Positions 1 through 8,624 of a stretch of 64,000 bases of DNA are shown one piece after another. Under the pieces are notes generated by a model. That model had not been told where the DNA came from. It made no database searches and saw nothing but the letters and a program-made list of their open reading frames with translations. Each line of letters begins with the position of its first letter. Within the stretch, counting starts at the first letter, position 1. Location of the stretch: contig NZ_JABXWB010000005.1 in the NCBI RefSeq assembly GCF_013375555.1, positions 1,452,001 to 1,516,000 of the forward strand, read 5' to 3'. The translations under genes were made by a program, and so were the position numbers. The stretch comes from Sphingobium sp. EM0848. Its GTDB lineage: Bacteria > Pseudomonadota > Alphaproteobacteria > Sphingomonadales > Sphingomonadaceae.

Positions 1-156
1 TATGCGACCGCGCTGTGGGCGGCAGGAGTTCAGGCTGAGCTTCATGTGTGGCCGGGCGGATTTCATGGCTTTGACATGATTGCTCCGGACACCGGGCTTG
101 CTCGGGCAGCGGTTGCCGCGCGCGATAGCTGGGTGGCGCGCCATCTCATGCGTTGA
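1..156 (+). CDS. Alpha/beta hydrolase, C-terminal fragment
   Basis: Only the last 51 codons are in the window; the gene begins upstream. The fragment has the segment HVWPGGFHGFD, typical of the region around the catalytic histidine in HSL-type alpha/beta hydrolases (acetylesterases and carboxylesterases), where this His completes the Ser-Asp-His triad. The nucleophile elbow lies outside, so activity cannot be judged. It is followed by 268 bases and then the beta-oxidation operon on the same strand. Confidence 0.7.
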   Translation, partial: YATALWAAGVQAELHVWPGGFHGFDMIAPDTGLARAAVAARDSWVARHLMR

Positions 157-315
157 AGGCGCGATAGCTGATCGGCCCGTCTGGTTGGTGGAGGAAACGC
201 TCGGTGGAAGCGCCCGGACGTGAAGAGAAATGGTTTCTCCATCACACGAAGGGCCGGGCGCCTCGATACAATGGCAAAGTCGCAGAAATAATGAGACCGC
301 CAAGCATCAACGACA

Positions 316-351
316 TTGACATTAATTATCTGTCCGGATAGCAAATATAAT
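316..351 (+). promoter_or_regulatory. Candidate promoter before the beta-oxidation operon
   Basis: The 157-424 gap shows no gene. It contains TTGACA at 316-321 and TATAAT at 346-351, upstream of the SDR start at 425. The two hexamers are 24 bases apart, too far for a standard sigma-70 pair, so they may belong to different promoters or be chance. The AT-rich stretch stands out in an otherwise GC-rich gap. Confidence 0.3.
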
Positions 352-424
352 TGTTACGCGGAGGTGTGCAGGGGCTCCCGCCTTCCGACGAGATATTTCG
401 ACATTCGAGGGAAGAGGGCGTTCC

Positions 425-1207
425 ATGATACTGGACGAGAAGATTGCGGCCGTGGTGACCGGCGGTGCGTCAGGATTGGGCGCAGCAACCGCGCGCGCAT
501 TGGCGGAGCGCGGCGTGAGGGTAGCGTTGTTCGATCTCGATTCCGAAAAGGGAGAGGCGCTCGCACAGGAAGTTGGCGGCCTGTTCTGTCAGGTCAATGT
601 CACGGACGAGGCTTCGGTCGATGCCGGCTTTGCGAAAGCGCGCGCCGCGCACGGCGTTGAGCGCATTCTGATCAATTGCGCCGGAACGGGCAACGCGATC
701 AAGACCGCGACGCGCGACAAGGCGACGGGCGAGATCAAGGCATATCCCAGCGCCGCATTTGAGAAGATCATCCAGATCAATCTGATCGGGACTTTCCGCT
801 GCATCGCCAAGTCGGCGGCGGGCATGTTGGGCCTTGATTCCCTCGTCGATGGCGATCGCGGGGTTATCATCAATACGGCCAGCGTTGCCGCGGAGGACGG
901 CCAGATGGGCCAGGTGGCCTATTCAGCCTCGAAAGCCGGGGTGGTCGGCATGACCCTGCCGATCGCGCGCGACTTGATGGGCGAGGCGATCAGGGTCAAC
1001 ACGATCCTGCCGGGCCTGTTCAATACGCCTCTGCTTCAATCAGCGCCGGATCATGTCAAGGCTGCATTGGCGGCTTCCGTGCCGTATCCCAAGCGGCTCG
1101 GCGATCCGGCGGAATATGCGGCGCTCGCCCTCTGCATGATCGAGAATGCCTATTTCAACGGTGAGGATGTCCGGCTGGATGGCGCCATCCGTATGGCTCC
1201 GCGCTGA
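425..1207 (+). CDS. SDR-family 3-hydroxyacyl-CoA dehydrogenase (HSD10-like)
   Basis: A classical short-chain dehydrogenase of 260 aa. The Rossmann glycine motif TGGASGLG is at residues 12-19, the catalytic Ser at 153 and the YSASK motif at 166-170. The early motif and the LPGLFNTPLL tail resemble type-2 3-hydroxyacyl-CoA dehydrogenases, NAD-dependent enzymes of fatty-acid or branched acyl oxidation. The ATG at 425 follows a purine-rich AGAGGG. It heads a same-strand run with the hydratase/dehydrogenase, two thiolases and an acyl-CoA dehydrogenase, which fits a role in beta-oxidation. The exact acyl substrate cannot be read from sequence. Confidence 0.85.
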   Translation: MILDEKIAAVVTGGASGLGAATARALAERGVRVALFDLDSEKGEALAQEVGGLFCQVNVTDEASVDAGFAKARAAHGVERILINCAGTGNAIKTATRDKATGEIKAYPSAAFEKIIQINLIGTFRCIAKSAAGMLGLDSLVDGDRGVIINTASVAAEDGQMGQVAYSASKAGVVGMTLPIARDLMGEAIRVNTILPGLFNTPLLQSAPDHVKAALAASVPYPKRLGDPAEYAALALCMIENAYFNGEDVRLDGAIRMAPR

Positions 1208-1267
1208 CGAGGGCAGCTGGCTGCGCTGAAGGCCAGGCCCATTTGAAGACAAGTTTTGGAGATGGAT

Positions 1268-3310
1268 ATGAGCGTCGTCAGCATTGACCTGGCTAACGAT
1301 ATTGGGGTGATCACGATCGACAGCCCTCCCGTCAATGCGCTTGGCATAGCCGTGCGCAAGGGAATCCAGTCGGGGATGGCGTCATGCCTTTCCGACGATC
1401 GGGTGAAGGCGATTGTGCTGCTCTGCGCGGGGCGGACATTCTTTGCAGGCGCCGACATTTCCGAGTTCGGCAAGCCGCTTGAGCAACCCGACCTCAACGA
1501 GGTTCTGGACCTGATCGAGAACAGCCCGAAGCCTGTCATTGCGGCTATCCATGGAACGGCCTTGGGCGGGGGGTATGAAACGGCCCTGGTGTGCCACTAT
1601 CGGATCGCCGTTCCCTCCGCCAAGGTGGGCCTTCCTGAAGTCAATCTTGGTCTGTTGCCGGGCGCGGGCGGGACGCAGCGTCTTCCCCGGATCGTCGGCG
1701 TCGAAGCAGCGCTGGATATCATCACCGGCGGCCAACCCATAGGCGCCCCACGCGCGCTCCAGCTTGGCATGATCGATGCGCTGGCCACCGAGGGCAGGCT
1801 CAAGGATGACGCGGTGGCCTTCGCCCGGCAGCTGGTCGTCGAGCAGCGCCCGCTCCAGCGCGTTCGCGATCGGGACGACAAGGTCGCGGCCGCGCGCGGC
1901 AAGCCCGAAATCTATGCCGCCTATCTGGCCAGAAATGCCCATGCGTTCCGGGGGTTCAAGGCTCCGTATAACATCGTCAAAGCTATCGAAGCTTCCGCAG
2001 AGCTTCCATTCGAGGAGGGCATGAAGCGGGAGGCGGACCTGTTCCACGAACTGCTCGACAGCGTCGAAAGCGCGGCACAGCGCTATTATTTCTTTGCCGA
2101 GCGGGAGACGACACGCATTCCGGATATTGGCAAGGATGTCGCCATGCTTCCGGTCAGTTCGGTCGGCGTTATCGGTGCAGGCACAATGGGCGGCGGCATC
2201 GCGATGAATTTTCTGAACGCGAGTATGCCGGTCACGATCGTGGAGGCCGATCAGGACCGATTGGATCGCGGGCTGAAAGTGATCCGGGGCAATTATGAGA
2301 ATAGCGCGAAGAAGGGGCGTTTGACGACCGCGCAGGTTGAAGAGCGCATGGCCTTGATCACACCGGCGCTTTCGCTTGAAGTGTTGAGCGAAGTCGATCT
2401 GGTGATCGAGGCGGTGTTTGAGGAAATGGCGGTGAAGAAGGATATCTTCGCCAGGCTCGATCGCGTGGCGCGACCTGGCGCGATCCTCGCTTCCAACACC
2501 TCGTTTCTCGATCTGGACGAGATTGCCGCCGCGACGTCTCGCCCTGGGGATGTGGTCGGCCTGCATTTCTTCTCGCCCGCCAATGTGATGCGGCTGCTTG
2601 AGGTCGTTCGGGGCAAGGAAACCCGGAAGGAGATTGTGGCGACGGTGATGGCGATCGCCCGCAAAATCGGTAAGGTGCCGGTTCTTTCCGGCGTCGGTTA
2701 TGGCTTCATCGCCAATCGCGTGATGGCAGCCCGGATGAACGAGGCGACCGCCCTTGTTCTGGAGGGGCCGACGCCGGCGGACATCGACAGGGCCATTTAT
2801 GATTATGGCTTTGCGATGGGGCCGTTCCAGATGTTCGATCTGGTCGGGCTGGATGTGGTCGGGCGCGACAGCGCCGAGCGATCCCTCGCATCGGATCTCG
2901 TCAAGCTTGGGCGGCTCGGCCAGAAGCAGAATGGCGGCTTTTACGACTATGACGAGAGGAGAAAGCCGACGCCTAGTGGTGCGGCGGCGCAAGTGGTTGC
3001 GGATTTTGCCGCTTTCAAGGGCGCCAAGCCGAGCGGGCCGCTTGCCGATGAGGCGATCGTGGCAAGGCTGCTCTATCCGGTCGTGAACGAAGCGGCCAAG
3101 GTTCTTGAAGAAGGCATCGCCCTGCGCGCGAGTGACATCGATGTCGCCTGCATCCTTGGTTATGGCTGGCCCGTCCATACCGGTGGGCCGATGTTCTGGG
3201 CCGATACCGTCGGTCTCTCGAAGATCGTCGCCGGCCTCCAGGCCCAGAATATCGAGCCAGCTCAATCGCTCGTCGAGAAAGCCGCCAGCGGCGGATCCTT
3301 CACCCGCTGA
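1268..3310 (+). CDS. FadB/FadJ-type enoyl-CoA hydratase / 3-hydroxyacyl-CoA dehydrogenase
   Basis: Bifunctional beta-oxidation enzyme of about 680 aa. The N-terminal crotonase domain has [12 protein letters not shown] and LPEV, whose glutamates match the two catalytic acids of the hydratase. The central NAD domain starts at [10 protein letters not shown] (about residue 303). Next come the dehydrogenase segment [16 protein letters not shown] and a C-terminal 3HCDH domain. Length and order match the single-chain multifunctional enzymes. I chose ATG 1268 because GGAG lies 6 bases upstream; TTG 1256 and ATG 1262 are also in frame. It would catalyse hydration of enoyl-CoA and oxidation of the hydroxyacyl-CoA, feeding the thiolases downstream. 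Confidence 0.93.
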   Translation: MSVVSIDLANDIGVITIDSPPVNALGIAVRKGIQSGMASCLSDDRVKAIVLLCAGRTFFAGADISEFGKPLEQPDLNEVLDLIENSPKPVIAAIHGTALGGGYETALVCHYRIAVPSAKVGLPEVNLGLLPGAGGTQRLPRIVGVEAALDIITGGQPIGAPRALQLGMIDALATEGRLKDDAVAFARQLVVEQRPLQRVRDRDDKVAAARGKPEIYAAYLARNAHAFRGFKAPYNIVKAIEASAELPFEEGMKREADLFHELLDSVESAAQRYYFFAERETTRIPDIGKDVAMLPVSSVGVIGAGTMGGGIAMNFLNASMPVTIVEADQDRLDRGLKVIRGNYENSAKKGRLTTAQVEERMALITPALSLEVLSEVDLVIEAVFEEMAVKKDIFARLDRVARPGAILASNTSFLDLDEIAAATSRPGDVVGLHFFSPANVMRLLEVVRGKETRKEIVATVMAIARKIGKVPVLSGVGYGFIANRVMAARMNEATALVLEGPTPADIDRAIYDYGFAMGPFQMFDLVGLDVVGRDSAERSLASDLVKLGRLGQKQNGGFYDYDERRKPTPSGAAAQVVADFAAFKGAKPSGPLADEAIVARLLYPVVNEAAKVLEEGIALRASDIDVACILGYGWPVHTGGPMFWADTVGLSKIVAGLQAQNIEPAQSLVEKAASGGSFTR

Positions 3311-3327
3311 CGCAAGGAGTATCGCAC

Positions 3328-4581
3328 ATGGCAGACGCCTATATCATTGACGCCGTTCGGACCCCGCGCGGCATCGGCAAAATCGGCAAGGGCTCCCTCG
3401 CGCATCTGCATCCGCAGCATCTGTCGGCGACGGTGATCAGGGCTGTTGTGGAGCGAAACAGCATCGACAGCGCCACGATCGAGGATGTGATCTGGTCCAC
3501 TTCGACGCAAAAGGGGAAGCAGGGCGGTGATATAGGCCGCATGTCGGCCCTGGCTGCGGGACTGGACCCGCGCGTGAGCGGCATGTCGCTCGACCGCTTC
3601 TGCGGCGGCGGGATCAGTGCGGTGAACATCGCGGCCGCGGCGGTCATGTCCGGCATGGAGGATTGCGTCATCGCTGGCGGTTGCGAGATGATGAGCTTCA
3701 CCGCGCAGATCGGCAACGAGGAAGCCGCCGCAGGCTTCCCCCCCTTCATGTATGGCGCCTATCATGAGGCGCTGGACGAACTGCATCCACAGAGCCATCA
3801 GGGTGTGTGCGCTGATGCGATCGCCGCCATGGAAGGCATTTCGCGCGCGGATGTCGATGCGCTCGCACTCGAAAGCCAGCGCCGCGCCAGGATCGCCATG
3901 GACGAAGGGCGCTTCGACAAGGGCGTGGTTCCGGTCATGGCTGTTGATGGCCGGAGCGTGGCGCTGGACAGGGATGAATTCCCCCGGCCGCAAACGACGA
4001 TGAAGGGCCTCACCGAATTGAAGGCGAGCTTCGACGCATTTGCCGATGCGGACCTTGGTAATGGGCAGACCTACCGCAAGCAGATCCAACGACGCTATCC
4101 CGATCTGGAATGGCAGGGCGTCCATCATGCCGGCAACAGCTCCGGCGTTGTCGACGGCGCGGCGGCTGTGCTGCTGGCATCTCAGGCCTATATCGAAAAA
4201 CATGGCCTCAAGGCACGGGCGCGCATCGTCGCCTATGTCAATATGGGCGACGATCCGACGCTGATGCTCAACGCGCCGGTTCCCGCTGCCCGCAAGGCGC
4301 TGGAACGTGCCGGGCTCACGAAGGACGATATCGATATCTGGGAAATCAACGAGGCCTTCGCCGTGGTGGCCGAGAAGTTCGTGCGCGATCTCGAACTGGA
4401 CAGGGCGAAGGTCAATCCGAACGGCGGTGCCATCGCGCTGGGGCATCCCATTGGCGCCACTGGCTCCATGCTGATCGGAACGGCGCTGGATGAACTGGAG
4501 CGCACCGGCGGACGCTATGCGCTGATCACGATGTGCGCCGCCGGCGGCATGGCGCCGGCCATCATCATCGAACGTATCTGA
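3328..4581 (+). CDS. Thiolase (acetyl-CoA C-acyltransferase)
   Basis: Thiolase-fold protein of 417 aa. The acylated cysteine is Cys92 in RFCGGG, the general bases are His373 in GHPIG and Cys403 in TMCAAGG, and NEAFAV is also present. It carries out the last, thiolytic step of beta-oxidation, releasing acetyl-CoA (or propionyl-CoA). It starts 17 bases after the hydratase/dehydrogenase with AAGGAG upstream. A second, diverged thiolase follows at once; such pairs often split chain-length or substrate range, but which one handles what is not visible here. Confidence 0.92.
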   Translation: MADAYIIDAVRTPRGIGKIGKGSLAHLHPQHLSATVIRAVVERNSIDSATIEDVIWSTSTQKGKQGGDIGRMSALAAGLDPRVSGMSLDRFCGGGISAVNIAAAAVMSGMEDCVIAGGCEMMSFTAQIGNEEAAAGFPPFMYGAYHEALDELHPQSHQGVCADAIAAMEGISRADVDALALESQRRARIAMDEGRFDKGVVPVMAVDGRSVALDRDEFPRPQTTMKGLTELKASFDAFADADLGNGQTYRKQIQRRYPDLEWQGVHHAGNSSGVVDGAAAVLLASQAYIEKHGLKARARIVAYVNMGDDPTLMLNAPVPAARKALERAGLTKDDIDIWEINEAFAVVAEKFVRDLELDRAKVNPNGGAIALGHPIGATGSMLIGTALDELERTGGRYALITMCAAGGMAPAIIIERI

Positions 4582-4606
4582 ACAGAACGAGACGAGGGAG
4601 CGACCA

Positions 4607-5782
4607 ATGGGAGAGGCTTATATCGTCGCCGCGACGCGCACCGCTGGCGGACGGCGCAACGGGCGGCTGCGCAACTGGCACCCCGCCGACCTGGCCGGCA
4701 AGGTGCTGGATGAACTGGTGCGCCGTTCGGGGATCGACCCGGCCGCGATCGAGGACGTCATCATGGGCTGCGTCAGTCAGGTCGGCGAACAGGCAAACCA
4801 GATCGGGCGATCCGCGATCTTCGCGTCGAGCCTTCCGCAAAGCGTTCCGGCCGTGACGATAGACCGGCAATGCGGCTCTTCGCAGCAGGCGATCCATTTC
4901 GCGGCGCAGGCCGTGATGAGCGGCGCGCAGGATGTCGTTATCGCTGCGGGGGTCGAGAGCATGACGCGCGTTCCGCTGGGGCTATCGGTTCAGGGGGCGG
5001 CTGCGGCGGGCGCGAGCGCTGATCCATGGTCTGGGAAAGGGCTGGCGCGCTTTGGCGTCAAAGGCTTCAGTCAATTTGGCGGCGCACAGATGATTGCCGA
5101 CAAATATGGCTTTACCCGCGCGGATCTTGATGCGTTTGGCCTTGAATCGCATCGCCGCGCGGCGGCCGCGACTGGGCAAGGGGCCTTTGCCGACGAAATT
5201 CTCGTCGTGGAAGGGCATGATGCCGAGGGATCTACGGTCGTCCATGATCGCGATGAGGGCATCCGATACGACGTCACGCCGGAATCGATGGCGGGCGTTA
5301 AATTGCTGGTCGAAGGCGGCGCCATCACGGCGGCAACGGCCAGCCAGATTTGCGACGGCGCCTCGGGCGTACTGATCGTGAACGAACGTGCGCTAAAGGT
5401 TCATGGTCTCACACCGTTGGCGCGGATCGACACTATGACCGTAACGGCCGGCGATCCGGTCATCATGTTGGAAGAGCCCATTCCGGCAACGCGACGGGCG
5501 CTCGAACGTGGCGGCCGAACGCTGGATGAGATCGATCTCTACGAAGTCAATGAAGCCTTCGCGCCGATCCCGCTGGCATGGCTGAAAGCGCTGGGCGGTG
5601 ATCCAGCCAGGCTGAATGTCAATGGTGGCGCGATTTCGCTCGGCCATCCGCTCGGAGCATCCGGCACCAAGCTGATGACGACGCTGATCCATGCGCTGAA
5701 GATACGCGGCGGCCGCTATGGCCTGCAAACCATGTGCGAAGGCGGCGGCATTGCCAACGTCACCATCATCGAAGCTCTGTAA
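4607..5782 (+). CDS. Thiolase (acetyl-CoA acyltransferase), second copy
   Basis: Thiolase of 391 aa with Cys89 in RQCGSSQQA, His347 in GHPLG and Cys377 in TMCEGGG, so all three catalytic residues are kept. It is clearly diverged from the preceding thiolase and is not a recent duplicate. The region after the active-site helix (VESMTRVPLG) resembles the acetyl-CoA acetyltransferases of lipid and steroid degradation clusters. It is co-directional and 25 bases after its neighbour. Substrate specificity is inferred only from context. Confidence 0.9.
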   Translation: MGEAYIVAATRTAGGRRNGRLRNWHPADLAGKVLDELVRRSGIDPAAIEDVIMGCVSQVGEQANQIGRSAIFASSLPQSVPAVTIDRQCGSSQQAIHFAAQAVMSGAQDVVIAAGVESMTRVPLGLSVQGAAAAGASADPWSGKGLARFGVKGFSQFGGAQMIADKYGFTRADLDAFGLESHRRAAAATGQGAFADEILVVEGHDAEGSTVVHDRDEGIRYDVTPESMAGVKLLVEGGAITAATASQICDGASGVLIVNERALKVHGLTPLARIDTMTVTAGDPVIMLEEPIPATRRALERGGRTLDEIDLYEVNEAFAPIPLAWLKALGGDPARLNVNGGAISLGHPLGASGTKLMTTLIHALKIRGGRYGLQTMCEGGGIANVTIIEAL

Positions 5783-5808
5783 CTCTGCCTGAGAACGGAA
5801 AAATCACT

Positions 5809-6951
5809 ATGTTGGAAACTGCAGACAGGACCGTCTTCACCGAAGACCATGAGATGTTCCGCAACGAGGTGCGCAAATTCTTCGCGCGCGAACTGCTTCC
5901 CCATCTCGACAAGCATGAACAGGAAGGCATTGTCGGGCGCGAGTTCTGGCTCGCCGCTGGAAAGGCAGGCTTGCTTTGTCCGACCGTGAAGCCGGAATTT
6001 GGCGGCTTGGGTCTGGACTTTCGTTATAATGCTGTGATCGGTGAGGAATTGACCTATGCCGGGTCGGCTGCGGGTATTTTGCTTCAGAGCGACATCGTGG
6101 CCGAATATATCGAACTCTATGGATCAGAAGAGCAGAAGCACAAATATTTGCCCGGGATGATCACCGGTGAAGTCATTACCGCCATTGCCATGACGGAACC
6201 GGGCACGGGGTCGGATCTGCAATCGATCCAGACGACCGCGAAGATCGATGGCGGCGAATATGTTATCAATGGCTCCAAGACCTACATCACCAACGGACAG
6301 AATGCCGATCTTATTCTGGTCGTGGCGAGGACCGACGCTTCCGCCGGCGCCAAGGGCATATCGATCCTATTGGTGGACGCCGATACGCCTGGATTTGAAC
6401 GAGGACGCAATCTCGACAAGGTTGGTCAGCACTCGGCGGACACGTCGGAACTGTTCTTCAACGATGTGCGGGTTCCGCGCTCCAACTGTCTGGGCGAGGA
6501 AGGGAAAGGCTTCATCTATTTGATGAGCCAGTTGCCGCAGGAGCGCCTGTCGATCGCAATCAGCGCGCAGGCTGCCGCGCAGCGCGCGTTCGATGAAGCA
6601 GTCGGCTATACGAAGGAGCGTAAGGCATTTGGGCAGCCTGTCTTCGAATTTCAGAATACCAAGTTCACGCTCGCTGGCATGAAGGCTGAACTGCAAATTG
6701 GCTGGGCGCATATCGACTGGGCGCTCGAGCGCCACATTCGAGGCGCACTGACAACCGCCGAGGCGTCAGCAGCGAAGCTGTGGCATACCGAATTGCAGGG
6801 ACGCATATGTGATGCGGCGTTGCAGTTGCATGGTGGCGCCGGCTACATGAATGAATATCCTATAGCCCGTTTTTGGCGGGATGCGCGCGTTACAAGGATA
6901 TTCGGTGGAACGAGTGAGATCATGAAAGAGGTCATCAGCCGGTCCATTTGA
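5809..6951 (+). CDS. Acyl-CoA dehydrogenase (long-chain type)
   Basis: FAD-dependent acyl-CoA dehydrogenase of 380 aa. ITAIAMTEPGTGSDLQ is the flavin and substrate segment. The C-terminal motif is FGGTSEIM rather than YEGT, so the catalytic Glu is not at the MCAD position. Instead Glu245 in QLPQERL matches the base used by long-chain and isovaleryl enzymes. It oxidises acyl-CoA to enoyl-CoA and passes electrons to ETF. The frame is open further upstream, but ATG 5809 sits after GAGAACGGAAAA and gives the normal N-terminus. It completes the operon. Confidence 0.92.
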   Translation: MLETADRTVFTEDHEMFRNEVRKFFARELLPHLDKHEQEGIVGREFWLAAGKAGLLCPTVKPEFGGLGLDFRYNAVIGEELTYAGSAAGILLQSDIVAEYIELYGSEEQKHKYLPGMITGEVITAIAMTEPGTGSDLQSIQTTAKIDGGEYVINGSKTYITNGQNADLILVVARTDASAGAKGISILLVDADTPGFERGRNLDKVGQHSADTSELFFNDVRVPRSNCLGEEGKGFIYLMSQLPQERLSIAISAQAAAQRAFDEAVGYTKERKAFGQPVFEFQNTKFTLAGMKAELQIGWAHIDWALERHIRGALTTAEASAAKLWHTELQGRICDAALQLHGGAGYMNEYPIARFWRDARVTRIFGGTSEIMKEVISRSI

Positions 6952-7000
6952 GTCTCTTCAAGGGAATAGGCTGCGGATTGCTGATGGATGCCGCTATTCG

Positions 7001-7019
7001 TCGGCGGGTCGTCCGCCGA
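7001..7019 (+). terminator. Hairpin after the beta-oxidation operon
   Basis: TCGGCGG and CCGCCGA form a perfect 7-bp stem with a 5-base loop in the gap between the acyl-CoA dehydrogenase and the TetR gene. No T-run follows, so it is at best a weak or Rho-assisted terminator, or an attenuator before the regulator. Confidence 0.35.
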
Positions 7020-7113
7020 TTGCGATAGCCGATCTGTCATTGCGCGGCCGTTCTTGCAGCGTTGCACCATTGATCATAGTTGATGTCTGGCCAGCAACTT
7101 TTGAGGAAGATCG

Positions 7114-7728
7114 ATGCAACAGCGGAAAGCCGAACGCCTGACACAGGCCGAACGAAGGGCGATTTCCGAACAGAGTTTGCTCAATGCCGTCACGGAAATC
7201 CTGATTGAGGAAGGCTTTACCGCAGCCACCTTCGATCGGATCAGTGAGCGGTCGGGCTATAGCCGGGGGATGGTGAGGGAGCGGTTCGGCTCGAAGGAAG
7301 CATTTGTCGAGGCGGCCATACGGTCGACATCGGAGGAATTGGCCTCCCACTATGACGAACTGACCGAAAGCGGCAGGACACCTTTTGGGGCAATCAGGGC
7401 GAAAATCGACACGGCTCTTTGGGCGATCAAGAATCCCAACATGCAGGCATATTTCGTCCTATTATGTGCAAGTGTCGCCAATCGCCTCCCCCAGACGGAT
7501 AACTTCAAGGAATATCATCGTAGAGAGAACAGAATATATACGGAACTCATCTCAAAGGCTCAAATGGATGGATATATTCCATCAGATATTAACTCGAAGA
7601 ACCTCGCATCTTTGATTGGATGCCTCGCGATCGGGATAGCGGTTCAAGCCCAAATAGATCCGGAAATGAATCTCGATGCCCTTCAGGAAGCGCTCGATAG
7701 TGTCTTCGTCTTGCTTGGAGAACGTTGA
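7114..7728 (+). CDS. TetR-family transcriptional regulator
   Basis: 204 aa. The N-terminal helix-turn-helix is evident in AATFDRISERSGYSRGMV and FGSKEAFVEAAI (residues about 20-65), followed by an all-helical ligand domain. It stands just after the beta-oxidation operon on the same strand and may act as a local acyl-CoA-responsive repressor of it; that is inference from position. ATG 7114 follows GAGGAAGATCG. The gene ends only 15 bases before IS21 debris, so the original downstream sequence has been replaced. Confidence 0.88.
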   Translation: MQQRKAERLTQAERRAISEQSLLNAVTEILIEEGFTAATFDRISERSGYSRGMVRERFGSKEAFVEAAIRSTSEELASHYDELTESGRTPFGAIRAKIDTALWAIKNPNMQAYFVLLCASVANRLPQTDNFKEYHRRENRIYTELISKAQMDGYIPSDINSKNLASLIGCLAIGIAVQAQIDPEMNLDALQEALDSVFVLLGER

Positions 7729-7743
7729 GCAATTTGTGGATAA

Positions 7744-8397
7744 TATGATGCGCTTCGAGACGCCGCCGGGTCATCAGTTGCAGATTGATTTCGGCGAGAA
7801 GCGCGTCTGCATCGGCGGTGATATAGTCCGCATATATGTGTTTGTCGCGACCCTGGGTTATTCGCGCCGCCCCTTCACGACGGCATTCCGCCATGAGCGC
7901 CAGTCGGTCTGGTCCGATGGCATGGAGGCAGCTTTTCGCCATTTGGCGGCGTGACCGAAGAGGTGCTGCTGGAGAATGCGGCGGCGCTGGTCACCCGCCA
8001 TGACGCGGTGACGCGGGAAGTTGTGTTCAATGATCGGCTACATGCCTTCTCACGTTACAGGGGCTTCCAGCCGTGAGCGTGCGCGCCTTATCGAGCGTGT
8101 ACGAAAGGCAAGGATGAGCGCGGCGTCGACTATGTGAAGAACAACGCGCTGGCGGGTCACAGCTTTACCAGCATGGAAGCGTTGGAGCAGCATCTCGCCT
8201 GGTGGATGCGCGAGATTGCGGATCTGCATTGCCATGGCTCGACGGGTGAACCTCCGCTCCAGCGCTTTGTCCGTGACGAGGCGAGCAAGCTCAAGCCCCT
8301 GGATGGCTGGCTGAGCCGGCTCAAGCTCAGCGCGATCCGCGACCAACTCGACACCTTGCTCGACGAAAAGGCGAGACCATCTCACGATGCCTCTTGA
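7744..8397 (+). pseudogene. Decayed IS21-family transposase (istA, fused to the start of istB)
   Basis: Pieces of an IS21 IstA protein appear in several frames. First comes QIDFGEKRVCIGG with the DDE-region aspartate. Then, after a stop near 7953, TEEVLLENAAALVTRHD and REVVFNDRLHAFSRY, and from about 8130 a third segment, KNNALAGHSF to FVRDEASKLKPLDG. The last segment runs straight into SRLKLSAIRDQLDTLLDE, which is the beginning of IstB. Frameshifts and an internal deletion have therefore fused the two genes. No intact transposase remains and I could not find clear terminal repeats. Confidence 0.8.
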
Positions 8398-8498
8398 AGG
8401 GTCAGCTCAAACATCCGCCGCCTACCTCTCAGCATTTGCGTTCGGAAACCAGCCCGGTCGCTCGGAATATATCCAAAATTTCTGTTATTTTACAAAGT

Positions 8499-8504
8499 TA
8501 TAAT
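8499..8504 (+). promoter_or_regulatory. Candidate -10 box for the TPS-CHAT operon
   Basis: The 8398-8624 gap is strikingly AT-rich compared with its surroundings and holds TATAAT at 8499-8504, about 120 bases before the TpsB start. No good -35 is seen at 17 bases. The long leader would leave room for regulation. Confidence 0.35.
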
Positions 8505-8624
8505 GAAAATTCACGATAAACATTTATAGGTACGAAATCCTAATCTGCACATTCTATTCACTCAATATTTACCATCTATTCTTACGCCCGATCTCCAGAT
8601 TGGGACGAGTGAACAGGGGCAATT

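Noticed and set aside
1382..3265. Long minus-strand open frame (627 codons) opposite the hydratase/dehydrogenase
   Set aside because: It mirrors a well-supported gene in GC-rich DNA and its protein is low-complexity His/Arg-rich with no family pattern.
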